Source of the DNA: Trichocoleus sp. FACHB-40
GTDB taxonomy: Bacteria; Cyanobacteriota; Cyanobacteriia; Cyanobacteriales; FACHB-T130
Length of the DNA stretch: 64,000 bases
NCBI RefSeq assembly: GCF_014695915.1
Contig: NZ_JACJPF010000044.1
Coordinates: forward strand, 124,001-188,000
Reading direction: 5' to 3'
A program made the translations under genes and the position numbers. The notes beneath the pieces were generated by a model that searched no databases, was not told the origin of the DNA, and saw nothing but the letters and a program-made list of their open reading frames with translations. Position 1 is the stretch's first letter; each line of letters starts with the position of its first letter. Shown in pieces: positions 44,736 to 54,483 of the stretch.

Positions 44736-45875
44736 ATGGTTCAAGTTTTGATTATTGATGATGACCCTGCGATTCAGCTATTGCTGAAAAGAACACTCAA
44801 AAGCGAAGGGTACGATTTGACGGTAGCAAGCGATGGCGAAGCCGGGTTAATTCAAGCCCAAGAGTTAAGCCCCGCTTTGGTAATTTGCGACTGGATCATG
44901 CCGCGCATGAACGGACTGGAGGTGTGCCGTCGAATCAAGGCAACGCCAGAACTTTCTACCACCTTCTTTATTTTGCTGACATCGATGGGTTCCGTCGATG
45001 ATCGCGTTAAAGGGTTGGATGCTGGCGCGGATGATTTCTTGTGCAAACCCATTGAAATGAATGAATTGAAGGCGCGAGTGAGGTCGGGCTTGAGGCTGCA
45101 CCAACTCAGCCGGGATTTGAAGCAGCAAAAACAGTTGCTGGAAGACGAATTAGCCGAAGCTGCCGAGTATGTGTGTTCCATTTTGCCCTCGCCCCTGTGT
45201 GATCCACCTGTAACCATCGACTCGCGGTTTATTCCCTCGCGACAGCTGGGAGGCGATGGATTTGATTACTATTGGCTAGATAAGGATCATTTAGTCATTT
45301 ATTTGCTGGATGTAGCTGGACATGGATTGCGGGCTGCCTTACCCTCTCTTTCGGTGATGAATCTGCTGAAGAACCAAGTGATGGCTAAGATTAATTACTA
45401 TCAGCCCAGCGATGTTCTCAAGGGATTAAATGAAACTTTCCAGATGACTCAGCGCAATGATAAATACTTTACCATTTGGTACGGTGTTTATAACCGAATT
45501 AAGCGCACCCTAGTTTACTCTAGCGCTGGACATCCACCAGCCGTTTTAATCTCCGCCAAAACTCCCTTTTTTACCCAAGTAAAACGTTTGAAAACCCCAG
45601 GCTTGCCAGTTGGGATGTTTCCGGATGCAGAATTTATGGATGATTTCTGCGAAGTGGAAAAATCCAGCACCCTGTACATTTTTAGCGATGGAATTTATGA
45701 AATTAACCAGCCAGACGGCAACATTTGGGGGCTTGATGCGTTTGTCCAGGTGCTTACAAGCTGCCGCGACAAGAGCGAGAGTAATTTAGACCGGGTATTG
45801 CGTTCCGTTCAAGTTGTAAACCCTAAAGAATATTTCGATGATGATTTGTCTTTGTTGCAAATCAATTTTCCTTAG
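44736..45875 (+). CDS. Response regulator with SpoIIE/PP2C-type phosphatase domain (RsbU-like)
   Basis: 379 residues. Receiver domain (1-125): VLIIDDDPAI, phospho-Asp in VICDWIMPRMNG, Thr in LLTSMG and Lys in FLCKPIEM. A coiled-coil linker (QKQLLEDELAEAAEYV) leads to a PPM-type phosphatase: RQLGGDGFDYYW, YLLDVAGHGLRAALPSL, SAGHPPAVL and FSDGIYEI hold the metal-binding Asp residues. It should dephosphorylate the STAS protein in a partner-switching pathway when its receiver is phosphorylated. Confidence 0.94.
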   Translation: MVQVLIIDDDPAIQLLLKRTLKSEGYDLTVASDGEAGLIQAQELSPALVICDWIMPRMNGLEVCRRIKATPELSTTFFILLTSMGSVDDRVKGLDAGADDFLCKPIEMNELKARVRSGLRLHQLSRDLKQQKQLLEDELAEAAEYVCSILPSPLCDPPVTIDSRFIPSRQLGGDGFDYYWLDKDHLVIYLLDVAGHGLRAALPSLSVMNLLKNQVMAKINYYQPSDVLKGLNETFQMTQRNDKYFTIWYGVYNRIKRTLVYSSAGHPPAVLISAKTPFFTQVKRLKTPGLPVGMFPDAEFMDDFCEVEKSSTLYIFSDGIYEINQPDGNIWGLDAFVQVLTSCRDKSESNLDRVLRSVQVVNPKEYFDDDLSLLQINFP

Positions 45876-45950
45876 TCCTTAGTCGTTGGCTAATGGCTAA
45901 TCGCTAATGGCTCTTTAATTATTAGCAATTAGCAATTAGCAATTAGCAAA
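45871..45950. repeat. Heptamer repeats (AATTAGC, GCTAATG units)
   Basis: GGCTAATGGCTAATCGCTAA and AGCAATTAGCAATTAGCAAT show 7-base tandem periodicity, at least four AATTAGC units on the right. They lie between the convergent phosphatase and STAS genes; units on the two sides are complementary. Confidence 0.78.
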
Positions 45951-45953
45951 TCA

Positions 45954-46274
45954 CTATGAAGTAACTTGGTTAGAAAAGTCGTCTCGATTAGGAAAGATTT
46001 CAAACACACGATCCATACTGGTGAGTTCAAACAACATTTTTACTTGCTCATTGATAGAGCAAATAAAGAGTTTTCCACCAGAAGCTCGAACAGTTTTGAG
46101 CGCTAGAACCAGCGCCCCTAACCCAGAACTATCCATAAAGGTAACATCCTTAAAATCAATTAGCACAATATCGGCTCCATTTTCCACAATATCGCTAATT
46201 TCTTGACGAAACTGACCCGCTTTCATACCGTCTAAAATTCCAGAGGGTTGAACAATTTTAACAACAGGACTCAT
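45954..46274 (-). CDS. STAS domain anti-sigma factor antagonist (RsbV-like)
   Basis: 106 residues. The phospho-Ser lies in the loop FMDSSGLGALVLALKTV, preceded by VLIDFKDV and followed by GGKLFICSINEQVKML. It is the substrate for the RsbW-like kinase (43556) and the RsbU-like phosphatase (44736). All three share this region but lie on different strands, each with its own promoter. Confidence 0.93.
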   Translation of the reverse strand: MSPVVKIVQPSGILDGMKAGQFRQEISDIVENGADIVLIDFKDVTFMDSSGLGALVLALKTVRASGGKLFICSINEQVKMLFELTSMDRVFEIFPNRDDFSNQVTS

Positions 46275-46643
46275 ATTCTGTAGCGCGGACCCTTTGAACG
46301 ACGAGCTAGACCTAGACAGTATAACTGTGAAGGTAGATTTCAGCTAGGCTTTAGCGGGTAAGATTTAAGAAAATCTCTCCAATTAAGGGAGCAAGGCTAG
46401 ATTTAGTTGCGATCGCTTCTGTCTGAGGACAAGTAAACCGCCAATTCAACCTACCCCGCTTCTACGGAAGTGAAAGATTTCTGCCTGTATAGGGCAGCTT
46501 CCCCTAAGCCGTGCTAACGTCTCCTTCCTCTACAAGCTTTGTTGCCTGTAGGACAAGCAATCTCTTTCGAGTGATAGACCCTTTAAACTTCTTAACTTTT
46601 TTAGAATCGGGGAATATATATACGGGTTTCGCGAGAATTGTCC
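46275..46643. other. Intergenic region between STAS and crtO genes
   Basis: 369 bases, a divergent promoter region. Holds one HIP1 site, no hairpin of note and no gene. Confidence 0.55.
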
Positions 46644-48347
46644 ATGCAAGAGTACGATGTCGTTATTATTGGTGCTGGTCACAATGGGTTAGTGTGTGCT
46701 GCATATCTTCTAAAAGCCGGGTACAGCGTCCTGCTGTTGGAGAAGCGTTCAATTCCCGGTGGCGGCGCGACAACTGAAGAAATTTTACCTGAAGAGGCAC
46801 CTGGTTTTAAGTTCAATCTCTGCTCAATTGACCACGAGTTCATTCACTTGGGGCCAGTAGTTGAAGAGTTAGAACTTACTAAATATGGCTTGGAATATCT
46901 TTATTGCGATCCAGTAGTTTTTTGTCCCCACCCGGACGGCAAATACTTTTTAGGTCACAAGTCAGTAGAAAAAACTTGTGCGGAAATTGCCCGGTATAAT
47001 GAGCGCGATGCCAAAAAATACGCCGAATACACAGATTACTGGCAACGGCTAATTGGTGCAATGATTCCGATGTTCAATGCACCGCCAAAATCTATCATTG
47101 ACATCGCTGGCAACTACGACCTAAAAAAAATTAAAGATTTATTCTCAGTGCTAGGTGGCCCGAATAAGACCTTGGATCTAATTCGGAATATGATCACTAG
47201 CCCAGAAGATATTCTCAATGAGTGGTTTGATTCGGAATTTCTCAAAGCCCCCCTTGCTAGACTCGCCGCAGAACTTGGCGCACCGCCTTCCCAAAAAACA
47301 ATTTCTGTGGGAGCGATTATGATGGCAATGCGCCACGATCCCGGTATGGCACGACCCAAGGGCGGTAGCGGCGCACTTGTGGATGCTTTGCTAAAGTTAG
47401 TGCATAGTAAGGGCGGGGTGGTGCTGACTGACCAGACCGTTGAGCGCGTTTTAGTGGATGATGGTCGTGCGGTAGGCGTTAGGGTGGCAGGTGGCACCGA
47501 ATACCGAGCAAAACGTGGGGTAATCTCCAATATTGACGCTAGACGCTTGTTCCTGCGCTTAATGGACGAGGCAGATGTTGATGATGCTGACCCAAATTTG
47601 CGCGATCGCTTGGAGCGTAAAATCGTCAACAACAACGAAACTATTCTCAAAATTGACTGCGCTTTATCTGAACCTCTGCGCTTTGAACACCACAACCACC
47701 AAGATGAATACCTCATCGGTTCTGTTCTCATCGCTGACTCGGTGCGTCACGTCGAAATGGCCCACAGCCAAGCATCTATCGGCAATATTCCCGATTCTGA
47801 CCCCTCAATGTATGTCGTTGTACCAACAGTGCGCGATCCGTCGATGGCACCAGAAGGCAAGCATACCTTATGGATTGAGTTTTTCGCCCCCTATCAGATT
47901 GCTGGTGCCGAGGGAACAGGTCAAAATGGCACTGGCTGGACTGACGATTTAAAAAACAAAGTCGCCGACCGGGTGCTGGACAAGCTGGCAGAGTATTCCC
48001 CAAATCTCAAGCACTCAATCATCGCTCGTGCTGTGGAAAGCCCCGCCGAACTGGGAGATAGACTGGGGGCTTATAAAGGGAACTACTACCACATCGACAT
48101 GACCCTCGACCAGATGATCTTCTTCCGTCCCTTACCGGAATTAGCTAACTACAAAACTCCCATAGAAGGGCTATTCTTGAGCGGTGCTGGAACCCATCCA
48201 GGCGGTTCCGTTTCCGGGATGCCTGGACGCAACTGCGCTCGTGTTTTCCTGCACACGCAGCAGCCATTTACCCAAACTCTGAAGGATGCGGGGAATTCTA
48301 TCAGATCAACTGTCGAGTCTGTCTTTAAAATCTCCTCTGACACCTAG
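46644..48347 (+). CDS. crtO: CrtO-type beta-carotene ketolase / phytoene-dehydrogenase-family flavoprotein
   Basis: 567 residues from ATG 46644 (MQEYDVVIIGAGHNG); a TTG at 46638 adds two. FAD motif IIGAGHNGLVCAAYLLKAGY, family segments RSIPGGGATTEE, MMAMRHDPGMARPKGGSGALV, GVISNIDARRLFLRL and the C-terminal FLSGAGTHPGGSVSGMPGRN. CrtO proteins add keto groups to beta-carotene, giving echinenone (and canthaxanthin), a ligand of the orange carotenoid protein. CrtO and CrtI-type desaturases share a fold; the overall pattern favours CrtO. Confidence 0.85.
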   Translation: MQEYDVVIIGAGHNGLVCAAYLLKAGYSVLLLEKRSIPGGGATTEEILPEEAPGFKFNLCSIDHEFIHLGPVVEELELTKYGLEYLYCDPVVFCPHPDGKYFLGHKSVEKTCAEIARYNERDAKKYAEYTDYWQRLIGAMIPMFNAPPKSIIDIAGNYDLKKIKDLFSVLGGPNKTLDLIRNMITSPEDILNEWFDSEFLKAPLARLAAELGAPPSQKTISVGAIMMAMRHDPGMARPKGGSGALVDALLKLVHSKGGVVLTDQTVERVLVDDGRAVGVRVAGGTEYRAKRGVISNIDARRLFLRLMDEADVDDADPNLRDRLERKIVNNNETILKIDCALSEPLRFEHHNHQDEYLIGSVLIADSVRHVEMAHSQASIGNIPDSDPSMYVVVPTVRDPSMAPEGKHTLWIEFFAPYQIAGAEGTGQNGTGWTDDLKNKVADRVLDKLAEYSPNLKHSIIARAVESPAELGDRLGAYKGNYYHIDMTLDQMIFFRPLPELANYKTPIEGLFLSGAGTHPGGSVSGMPGRNCARVFLHTQQPFTQTLKDAGNSIRSTVESVFKISSDT

Positions 48348-48692
48348 CCGTAAATTCGTCTCATATCATGTCTGGTTAATTACCCATAATTAAAAGGAAC
48401 CCCAACCCATAGAGAGCAAGCGGGGGAGGAGAGCCACCGCTTGCTATGGTGGGGTTCTATATTTATGGGCAATCAACCAGATTTGATATCGCTAATACGC
48501 AGATTACTTACCAAGGAAAGCTGGCTCATGTATTGGGCGAGTTTATATTAAATAATCTTGTTTTAAGTTATACAGACCGCTACCTTTTGGAGACTGGAGA
48601 TAGTCCGGCTGAGTTTAACCTTGATAGACCTATCTATAAATAAATCGAGAATGCGATCGCTCCGACGCTTCCATCTCTATCAGGGATAGAAA
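48348..48692. other. Intergenic region with a large hairpin and a short open frame
   Basis: A stem formed by AACCCCA...ATAG..AGCAAGCGG (about 48398-48428) and CCGCTTGCTATGGTGGGGTT (about 48437-48456) lies downstream of crtO and could be its terminator. An open frame at 48446-48643 (65 codons) starts within this stem and shows no domain, so it is not called. Confidence 0.5.
48398..48458 (+). terminator. Stem-loop downstream of crtO
   Basis: The segments AGCAAGCGG and CCGCTTGCT are perfect complements, extended by CCCA/TGGG and AACCCCA/TGGGGTT with small bulges. There is TCTATATTT after it rather than a true U-tract. Probably a 3'-end structure. Confidence 0.5.
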
Positions 48693-51209
48693 CTATGCAC
48701 AACAGTTCAGGTATTGGCAAGCTGCATTTTCAGATTTTTTTTTATTATCCCCATGCCCTGGAAGTTTAGATTTCATCCTATAGTTATTCAGGAAGTTTGT
48801 GGCATCGTCCACCTCTAGGGGCATACTGAACCAGTAACCTTGCATTTCCTCGCACTGGAGACTTTGCAATAATTCCATTTGCTGATGAGTTTCCACACCT
48901 TCAGCCACTACCCGGAGATTCAAACCACGCCCCAATGCAATCACAGCCGAGATAATCGCTGTATCCTCCGGTTGATCACGCAAATCGCGCACAAAAGATT
49001 GATCGATTTTGAGCGTATGGAACGGAAATTTCTTTAAATAACCCAGAGAAGAATAGCCTGTCCCAAAATCATCCATACTGATGTGAACTCCCATCGCGTA
49101 CAGATCGCGCACCCATTCCCGTCCTTTGTCCACATTCTGCATGATAGTGCTTTCTGTAATTTCCAACTCCAGAAAGTGAGGCGAAAGTCCTGTTTCTGCT
49201 AACACCTGCCTCACCATTGCTACTAGATTCGGTTGTTGGAACTGTCTAGCTGAGAGGTTAACTGCCACCCTTAGCGGTGAGAAACCTGCTTTTTGCCAAG
49301 CTTTATTTTGAGCGCAAGCAGTCCGCAATACCCATTCACCAATGGGTATGATTAATCCGTTTTCTTCAGCCAGGGGAATAAATTTTTTCGGAGAGACGAG
49401 TCCTAGAGTCGGGTGATTCCAACGCAAAAGTGCTTCCATCGCGATAATCTCTCCCGTCTTGATATTTACTTGCGGTTGGTAGTAAATAACAAACTCTCCC
49501 TGTTTGAGAGCATGGTGCAGCCGATTTTCCAGCGTTAATAATTCACTAGCTTGAGAATTCATTGCTGGGACATAAAATCGGTAGTTATTTCTGCCTTGTT
49601 CCTTGGCGCGGTATAAGGAAATATCAGCGTTTCTTAAGAGAGTTTCGGGATCTTCTCCATCTTGGGGATAAAGAGCGATGCCGATGCTGCTGCTCATATG
49701 AAGTTGGTGTCCCTCCAAGCTAAAAGCAGGTTTCAAGGCATCTAAAATGCGTTGAGCAATCTTGGCGGCATCTTTTGGATCGTTTATGTGGGGCAGTAGC
49801 AGGGTGAATTCATCGCCTCCCCAACGGGCAACAGTGTCATTATCCCGCAGACAGTTTGCCATTCGTTCTGCAAAGAGTTGTAATAAGCGATCGCCCACAG
49901 CGTGTCCCAGTGTATCGTTAATGGTCTTAAAGCGATCCATATCGATAAACATGACAGCCAAACTGTATTGGCGATAACGTGCATCTGCTAGTGCCTGAAG
50001 AAGTTTTTTATTAAATAGCGTTCGGTTTGGCAAACCTGTGAGGAGGTCATGAAAAGCTTGATATTGGATCATTGCCTCAGCAGCTTTGCGTTCAGTAATG
50101 TCTTCTTGGACGCAAACCCAATATTTCTTATCCCCGATTTCTAAGGTGCTGATCCGGGCATAGGTGGTGAACAGAGAGCCGTCCTTCCTGCGGTTAAAAA
50201 ACTCTCCAAATCCAGAACTTTGAGCCTGTAATTGTTCGACGAAATCGCCATATATTTGAGTATTGTCTTCCGGTGGATGGGCGCTTAAAATCGATACAGG
50301 TTTGCCAATCAACTCACCTCGCTCATATCCGAACATTGCTTCAAATGCTGGATTAGTAAAGAAGATAATGCCATTTTCGTCAGAGACGTTGACACCTTCT
50401 GCCATGCTCTCAAGCACTAAAGCCTGCGTTTTTAATACTTCCTCTGCCCCCTTGCGCTCAGTGATATCAAAAACGTAACTTCTAATTAGCTCGTTTTCAG
50501 CAATGTAGTGTACATATTGTTCAAATACTTCACTACCAATTTGCAGTTCCCTAACAAAAACTTTCCCTTTACTTTTTTGAAGCTTTGCTATTAAATCTCC
50601 GATCAGCGGATGCTGTTTTGTAGCCTCTTGAATATCAGGAAATTTTATTAGTGCCGCTGGATTTATATATGTAATTGTCCCTGATAAATTAATTTCTACA
50701 ATAGGATTGGGTAGTAGTTCCGGAAAAGAAGCTAATCTAACTAGAGCCGATTCACTTAATTTGGCAACCTTGAGATTTGATGCTGATATCGGTTGAAAGA
50801 GAGTGCTTGAGCAGGCTGGAAAAGTAGAAAAATCTACTTGTTTGCCATAATTTAGTAATTCTGTCTTTGATAATTTAGGTACTATCCGATAGCTTGCCTT
50901 AATAATCCCTCCAAATATGATCATATCCTCATGCTTTAATTCGTGAGCAAAGCAACGTCGCCCATTGACAACTAGCCCATTCGTGCTAAGATTACCTTGT
51001 AAGTCTCCGTCTATTATCCAATATAAGTAATCGCCATTTACTGGATTTTTAACTCGGAACAAAGTAGCATGATGGCGAGAAATTAGTCGAGAGTTCAAAA
51101 CTACTGAGTTACTGCGATCGCGACCTAGTGAATAGGTACTAGCTTCAAAGGAAACTGTACGTCTACCTTTTGGATCTTCAATTACCAAAACATGACAAAA
51201 TTGTTCCAA
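48693..51209 (-). CDS. FHA-PAS-GGDEF-EAL cyclic-di-GMP enzyme
   Basis: 838 residues from a TTG at 51209. FHA domain (about 20-110): YSLGRDRSNSVVLNSRLISR and NGLVVNG, which binds phosphothreonine. Two PAS regions follow, one weak (165-250) and one clear (260-375, with FTNPAFEAMFGYERGEL and a PAC end QEDITERKAAEA). GGDEF domain (385-545) with an intact GGDEF at 464-468, then EAL domain (560-800) with EALLRW at 592-597 and DDFGTGYSSLGYL at 713. Both catalytic motifs are intact, so it may make and degrade c-di-GMP. The FHA input suggests control by a Ser/Thr kinase. The C-terminus is Cys-rich (QYLNCCA). Confidence 0.93.
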   Translation of the reverse strand: MEQFCHVLVIEDPKGRRTVSFEASTYSLGRDRSNSVVLNSRLISRHHATLFRVKNPVNGDYLYWIIDGDLQGNLSTNGLVVNGRRCFAHELKHEDMIIFGGIIKASYRIVPKLSKTELLNYGKQVDFSTFPACSSTLFQPISASNLKVAKLSESALVRLASFPELLPNPIVEINLSGTITYINPAALIKFPDIQEATKQHPLIGDLIAKLQKSKGKVFVRELQIGSEVFEQYVHYIAENELIRSYVFDITERKGAEEVLKTQALVLESMAEGVNVSDENGIIFFTNPAFEAMFGYERGELIGKPVSILSAHPPEDNTQIYGDFVEQLQAQSSGFGEFFNRRKDGSLFTTYARISTLEIGDKKYWVCVQEDITERKAAEAMIQYQAFHDLLTGLPNRTLFNKKLLQALADARYRQYSLAVMFIDMDRFKTINDTLGHAVGDRLLQLFAERMANCLRDNDTVARWGGDEFTLLLPHINDPKDAAKIAQRILDALKPAFSLEGHQLHMSSSIGIALYPQDGEDPETLLRNADISLYRAKEQGRNNYRFYVPAMNSQASELLTLENRLHHALKQGEFVIYYQPQVNIKTGEIIAMEALLRWNHPTLGLVSPKKFIPLAEENGLIIPIGEWVLRTACAQNKAWQKAGFSPLRVAVNLSARQFQQPNLVAMVRQVLAETGLSPHFLELEITESTIMQNVDKGREWVRDLYAMGVHISMDDFGTGYSSLGYLKKFPFHTLKIDQSFVRDLRDQPEDTAIISAVIALGRGLNLRVVAEGVETHQQMELLQSLQCEEMQGYWFSMPLEVDDATNFLNNYRMKSKLPGHGDNKKKSENAACQYLNCCA

Positions 51210-51595
51210 TTTCCTTATCCTGTTTATTCTACCTAGGCTAATTATTTTTACTAATTAAAAGAATACAGTATTCTTATAACTGTTACCTCCCAAATTATAC
51301 GGAATTATACTGGGAAGTTTTTAAAGTGAATGTGAATTTCATGTATAAATTATTTAAACTCGGTTCGGGAAATAATTATCCAAGCTGTGCTGATTTAGGT
51401 GGTAACTGTCGCTGGTAAGAGTAATAGTTGCGTAACCGTTGTGGCGGCGACAGCAGCATTGCAACTGCTACAAGCTAATGTCGAAGCCTGGGAAATAGGC
51501 AGATACAGCCAAGTGCAACCATTGTGCAGTAGATAGCATCCGTTAATGGTTTGACGCATATCAATAGTATATTTTACTTGTTTAAGAAATAATGA
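51210..51595. other. Intergenic region, no gene recognised
   Basis: 386 bases, AT-rich on the left. A plus-strand stretch (51401-51534) reads VVTVAGKSNSCVTVVAATAA in one open frame of 45 codons, vaguely P-loop-like but without a GKT/GKS motif. Not called. Confidence 0.4.
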
Positions 51596-53530
51596 TTAAT
51601 TAAGATCATTAATGGGCAACTCTATGGTAAATGTGGTTTGACGATTTTTACTTTCTACTCGCAGGGTACCTCCCAAATGTGCTACTAATTTTTTTACTAG
51701 AGCTAGTCCTAATCCAGTTCCGCCTTGCTTCCAGGGATCGGAACTGGGAATGCGATAGAATTTCTCAAAAATCCGATTTAGTTCGCTTTGTGGAATCTCA
51801 ACTCCAGAATTGATTACGCTCAACTGCATGAGATTTGAGTGGGATATTTCAACAGCTTGGACTGTGAGTGTAATTGTTTCTAATGGGGGGGTGTATTTGC
51901 AGGCATTTTCTAGCAATTCGGTCAATATTCTGGCTAGAGTAGTGGGATCGCAGGTGAAGCAGGGCAAATTGGGGGGGATGTTAAGAAGCAAGGTTTGCTG
52001 GCGGTTTTCGGATCGTTCTTGAAATGGTTCTACAATTGGCGGTAGCCATTCCTGTAGCTGAATTGATGTTAGTAATAAAGGTTGAGCTTCTGTATAGAGT
52101 CGCTGCAAGTCCAAAAGGTCATCAATGAGGCGAATTTCGCGATCGCATTCGTTTTGCAATATTTGAAAGTACCGAGCCACTTTGCTTTGTTCTGCTTTTG
52201 GTTTGCTGAGTTCCGCTAAAAATGGCGAGTCTCGATTAAGGGCGATGGAAAGCATTTGAATCGCCATTTTCATGTTGGCGACGGGGGTGCGTAATTCGTG
52301 AGAAACGGTGTTGAGAAAGTCATCTTTGAGGCGATTGAGATTTTCTAGAGCCTCGACTTGCGATCGCGCTGCTTGATACAATCTCGCTTGGCGAATAGCG
52401 ATCGCGCACTGATTCGCCACTTGCTGCACCAGTCGGATTTCTTTTTCGTTAAAGGCTTCTTGGGGCGGCTTGAATAAGCATAAATCACCTAGCACACCTT
52501 GGTCATCGAAAATCGGGCAAAGAAGTCTAGCGAACGTACCGCGAATATCGGAGCCGAGTGGACAAAATTGGAAATACAGACCGTGCAGAAGCTGATTATA
52601 ACCTTCGCGAAACTCTGCCATTTCCACCAAATGCCCCTGAGCGGTAGGCATTCCCAGAGTATACTCATAGCGAATAGTAGAGGTAGCGCGATCGCTGTCA
52701 TACAAAGCGGTATCGCAGCCTTCTATGTTTAACCCGACGGCTAATTCCCAAACGACTATTTGCAAAATTTGGTTTTCGTCGAGGCTATCGCGTACATCGT
52801 CAGTGATGCGTTTAAGCATCGCTTCAAAGTCGAGGGACTGTTGCAGTTGGGCGGTGCGTTCGCGTACTTGGAACTCCAAGTTAGCGTTGAGTTGCTGCAC
52901 TTGCTGATAAAGTTCTGATTGCTGAATGGCAATTGACACTTGTGTTGCCAATTGCTTGAGCAGATCGATCTCAAACGGTTCCCAGTGACGTTGTGCGGAA
53001 CATTGATGAGTTGCCAGTACCCCCCAAAACTTATTACCGTGCAGGATGGGAGCTACCAAGGCGGCTTTGACTTGCTGTTGCTGCACATACTCGTTGATAG
53101 CTATAGGAAAGCCTTCCTGTTGCATATCATCGATCGCTCTTACCTGTCCCTCGCGATAAACTGCTATCCTTTCTTTAAAAGAGGTTGAGGCAATGTTAAC
53201 CCCTAAAATAGAGGGCCAGGCCGCATCAACTGATTCAGCCACGACTACGGCTTGTTCATTTCCCTTAATTTGGTATATGACAGAGCGATCGCTCTCCAGA
53301 AATTGTCGGATTTCTGCCACCGTAGTATTAAGAACTTCCTCCAAGTTTAGTGACCCTCGGATGCGCTCGGTAATAACCCGAATTACCCATTCTCCTTCAG
53401 CCCTTTGCGAGAGGGCTTTTTCCGCCCGCCGACGCTTGGCGATCTCCTGTTTTAGTTTTTCATTGGCTTCCTGAATCTCGGCGGTTCGTTGTTCAACTTG
53501 CTTTTCCAAATTATTACGATCGCTCTCCAT
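51596..53530 (-). CDS. GAF-GAF sensor histidine kinase (C-terminal remainder of a larger gene)
   Basis: 644 residues from ATG 53530. A coiled coil (QRTAEIQEANEKLKQEIAKR) precedes GAF1 (about 50-205), which resembles bilin GAFs in layout (SVIYQIKGNEQAVVVAE, WGVLATHQCS) but lacks the Cys-His pair where the ligand would be (EYVQQQQVKAALVAP). GAF2 (about 235-385) is a generic GAF. HisKA with H411 in TVSHELRTPVANM and an HATPase with ENACKYTPP, GGTGLGLALVKK; the G1 box reads NSGVEIP instead of DxGxGI. Upstream of 53530 the same frame family continues in a broken PAS region (53531-54055), so this reading frame may not have its own proper start. Confidence 0.85.
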   Translation of the reverse strand: MESDRNNLEKQVEQRTAEIQEANEKLKQEIAKRRRAEKALSQRAEGEWVIRVITERIRGSLNLEEVLNTTVAEIRQFLESDRSVIYQIKGNEQAVVVAESVDAAWPSILGVNIASTSFKERIAVYREGQVRAIDDMQQEGFPIAINEYVQQQQVKAALVAPILHGNKFWGVLATHQCSAQRHWEPFEIDLLKQLATQVSIAIQQSELYQQVQQLNANLEFQVRERTAQLQQSLDFEAMLKRITDDVRDSLDENQILQIVVWELAVGLNIEGCDTALYDSDRATSTIRYEYTLGMPTAQGHLVEMAEFREGYNQLLHGLYFQFCPLGSDIRGTFARLLCPIFDDQGVLGDLCLFKPPQEAFNEKEIRLVQQVANQCAIAIRQARLYQAARSQVEALENLNRLKDDFLNTVSHELRTPVANMKMAIQMLSIALNRDSPFLAELSKPKAEQSKVARYFQILQNECDREIRLIDDLLDLQRLYTEAQPLLLTSIQLQEWLPPIVEPFQERSENRQQTLLLNIPPNLPCFTCDPTTLARILTELLENACKYTPPLETITLTVQAVEISHSNLMQLSVINSGVEIPQSELNRIFEKFYRIPSSDPWKQGGTGLGLALVKKLVAHLGGTLRVESKNRQTTFTIELPINDLN

Positions 53531-54055
53531 AGCTGCTTGGTACCGCTTACGCTGTGTAATGTCTTCTAACAGCTTTTCGTTATTCCATCACCTGACCGCT
53601 AAAGTTTAGTGCTGCGCTAAACTTAAAGACAACAGGAAAGAACGCCCCCTATCTTTGTCTGAATCTTAACCTCCCATTCCTTGGTTTCTAGGCTTTGGAG
53701 TACCTGACTTAAGTTGGTATAAAAGTTTTGCCGAGCCGAACCTGCCACAAAGATAGCTAACGGTTTGCCCACTCAACTTTCCTGGGAAACCTTCAGCAAG
53801 CTTGCTGCTGCTTGGGTTGCTTCTATAATAACCCCAATGGGATTTGTCACCAAATACCCGTTTCGGGGGTTATCCTCAAACCAAATCATAATAACGCTCT
53901 CCTCTCCACTTCCAGACCATGACGGGTGGCGACTAGGAGTTTTGATGAGCGATCGCGTTTTTCGGCGCTATTTGCCATTCTTCTACAGCTGCCTGCATTC
54001 TTGCATACTCAGGTTTTGGAGTCGTCGTAAAGAAGCCTCAATCTGCTGGTCGAAC
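53531..54055 (-). pseudogene. Decayed PAS-containing N-terminus of the adjacent histidine kinase
   Basis: Read on the minus strand in changing frames: MFDQQIEASLRRLQNLSMQE, EEWQIA, then MIWFEDNPRNGYLVTNPIGV, IIEATQAAASLLKVSQES, TGA (53773-53775), VGKPLAIFVAGSARQNFYTN, LSQVLQSLETKEWEVKIQT, and in another frame LLEDITQRKRYQAAMES leading into the kinase. These are the pieces of one PAS/PAC domain with a coiled-coil start. At least two frameshifts and several stops separate them. The family's usual organisation is PAS followed by GAFs and HisKA, so the original gene was about 2.5 kb. Confidence 0.82.
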
Positions 54056-54483
54056 ATTTTTTCTTCTACATCTGGGACAATTTCAAAGCGCGAATTTATG
54101 CCAAATTTAGATAATCATATTGTTCGCGCACTCTCGAACAATGTACTCAGGTTATTTGGAGATTAAGGGGTTTTAAACAATTTCACACACTATTGTATTT
54201 GCTCATAATGTACTATTGTTTGGTATCAGAAGGTTAGGAGAATTATTCTATTAGCACAAATCAGCAGCGCATTGTCTGTATCTCATAGATCAAAATAGTT
54301 TTTCCTTATTATCCTGATAATTTTGTAGACTAAGTAGGGCTAGAGGTTAGGTAACGGATACATAGAGATGGAGAGAATAAATTATTCTTCATCCTTTCTG
54401 AGGAGGCAAAGTATTCCTTGTAACCGATGAAGAAAAGTATTCTAAACTGATGAACTGAAGTTAGCGTTAATAAAACTTGATTA
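54056..54483. other. Intergenic region
   Basis: 428 AT-rich bases between the decayed kinase start and the divergent saccharopine-dehydrogenase-like gene. No gene or strong hairpin seen. Confidence 0.5.

Noticed and set aside
48446-48643. 65-codon frame downstream of crtO
   Set aside because: Its start lies in a strong stem-loop and the translation resembles nothing known.
51401-51534. P-loop-like plus-strand fragment (VVTVAGKSNSCVTV)
   Set aside because: Lacks GKT/GKS spacing and both ends are closed by stops; likely chance.
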